DNA of 6,167 bases from Pseudohongiella sp. Lineage in GTDB: Bacteria > Pseudomonadota > Gammaproteobacteria > Pseudomonadales > Pseudohongiellaceae. Positions 5,623 to 6,167 of this stretch are shown one piece after another (the stretch's first letter is position 1; each line of letters begins with the position of its first letter). The notes under the pieces were generated by a model. The model did not search any database, had not been told where the DNA came from, and worked only from the letters and a program-made list of their open reading frames with translations. The position numbers and the translations under genes were made by a program. The stretch is from NCBI GenBank assembly GCA_030652635.1, contig JAUSPW010000395.1, forward strand, positions 1 to 6,167, written 5' to 3'.

Positions 5623-6167
5623 ATGCCCCTTGAATTAGCTGCTGCCAAAAACATTGCCAATGTGCTTACTGAAGCGCTGCCATACATCCAGAAATTCACT
5701 GGATGCACCATTGTGGTCAAGTATGGTGGCAACGCCATGACCGATGAAACGCTGAAAAACAGTTTTGCGCGCGATATCGTCATGATGAAACTGGTAGGCA
5801 TGAATCCAGTTGTTGTGCACGGTGGCGGCCCACAGATAGGCTCGTTGCTGGAGCGACTCAACATACAATCTGAATTTATTGATGGCCAACGTGTGACAGA
5901 CAGCCAGACCATGGATGTTGTCGAGATGGTCTTAGGCGGCCTGGTCAATCAGGAAATTGTTGCTCTGCTTAATAAAAACGGCGGCAAAGCCATCGGCATT
6001 ACCGGTAAGGATGGCAATCTGATTCGAGCCAAAAAGTTGCTGAAGCGCAAAGCCAGCATCGATGGCAGCGGCGACAAGTTACTGGATCTGGGGCAGGTTG
6101 GCCGTGTAGATAAAATCAATACCGAAGTGCTGCGCATGATCGAGCACAGCGACTTCATTCCCGTGAT
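5623..6167 (+). CDS. argB: Acetylglutamate kinase, N-terminal part (3' end outside window)
   Basis: The frame from ATG 5623 stays open to the window edge, giving 181 complete codons of a protein usually near 300 residues. It belongs to the amino acid kinase family and phosphorylates N-acetyl-L-glutamate with ATP, the second step of arginine synthesis. KYGGNAM (33-39), the glycine-rich VVVHGGGPQIG (63-73), RVTD (90-93), MDVVEMVLGG-VN (97-109) and TGKDG (127-131) are all present. The roughly 20 residues before the kinase core, ending in VLTEALPYIQKF, resemble the extra N-terminal helix of the arginine-inhibited hexameric enzymes such as that of P. aeruginosa. Arginine feedback control is therefore likely, by inference. 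The ribosome binding site is weak (CCGGAT upstream). The start is supported by alignment: the KYGG lysine is at residue 33, as I recall for P. aeruginosa. Confidence 0.95.
   Translation, partial: MPLELAAAKNIANVLTEALPYIQKFTGCTIVVKYGGNAMTDETLKNSFARDIVMMKLVGMNPVVVHGGGPQIGSLLERLNIQSEFIDGQRVTDSQTMDVVEMVLGGLVNQEIVALLNKNGGKAIGITGKDGNLIRAKKLLKRKASIDGSGDKLLDLGQVGRVDKINTEVLRMIEHSDFIPV

Noticed and set aside
5583..5948. 121-codon minus-strand frame
   Set aside because: It is antisense to argB, which has clear kinase motifs here.
1..6167. tRNA or rRNA genes, CRISPR arrays, phage or toxin-antitoxin genes
   Set aside because: No cloverleaf, regularly spaced repeat array, or recognisable protein of these kinds was seen on either strand.

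Overview
The window looks like chromosomal DNA of a gammaproteobacterium. The gene order rpmG-rpmB-radC, with coaBC divergent from radC and then algC-argB, matches the block known from Pseudomonas and its relatives. The rpmB/rpmG/radC/coaBC part is also shared with Escherichia coli. The ribosomal proteins are of the cysteine-poor, zinc-independent type, and the visible ArgB start resembles the Pseudomonas form. The species cannot be named from the sequence alone.

Layout, left to right. Positions 1-204 hold the 3' end of cmoB (tRNA wobble-uridine modification, + strand). A 143-base leader with two interlocked inverted repeats follows. Then comes a 323-codon gene (348-1319, +) for a REP-associated tyrosine transposase (RAYT/Y1_Tnp) relative with a DnaA-domain-IV-like tail. 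A bidirectional terminator and a GC-rich REP-like hairpin follow it. On the minus strand lie rpmG (1437-1592), rpmB (1624-1860) and radC (2074-2748). A good sigma70-type promoter for rpmB-rpmG lies at 2001-2029, with a long leader containing an imperfect tandem repeat. On the plus strand are coaBC (2893-4122), algC (4135-5553) and the first 181 codons of argB (5623 to the window end).

The housekeeping genes serve separate pathways: tRNA modification, the 50S ribosomal subunit, coenzyme A synthesis, hexose-phosphate interconversion for surface polysaccharides, and arginine synthesis. coaBC and algC are 12 bases apart and probably cotranscribed. The dut gene that normally lies between them in Pseudomonas is not there.

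The most unusual segment is the transposase-like gene. Its reading frame is intact, with a clear ribosome binding site and terminator. Yet the first histidine of the HUH motif (Gln60), the expected catalytic tyrosine (Phe119) and the following Asn-Pro are all replaced. This suggests a retained, non-catalytic DNA-binding protein. The segment is framed by a 9-base direct repeat (CGGCACAAT), one copy just after the cmoB stop and the other running into the rpmG stop. That suggests a discrete insertion between two convergent genes.
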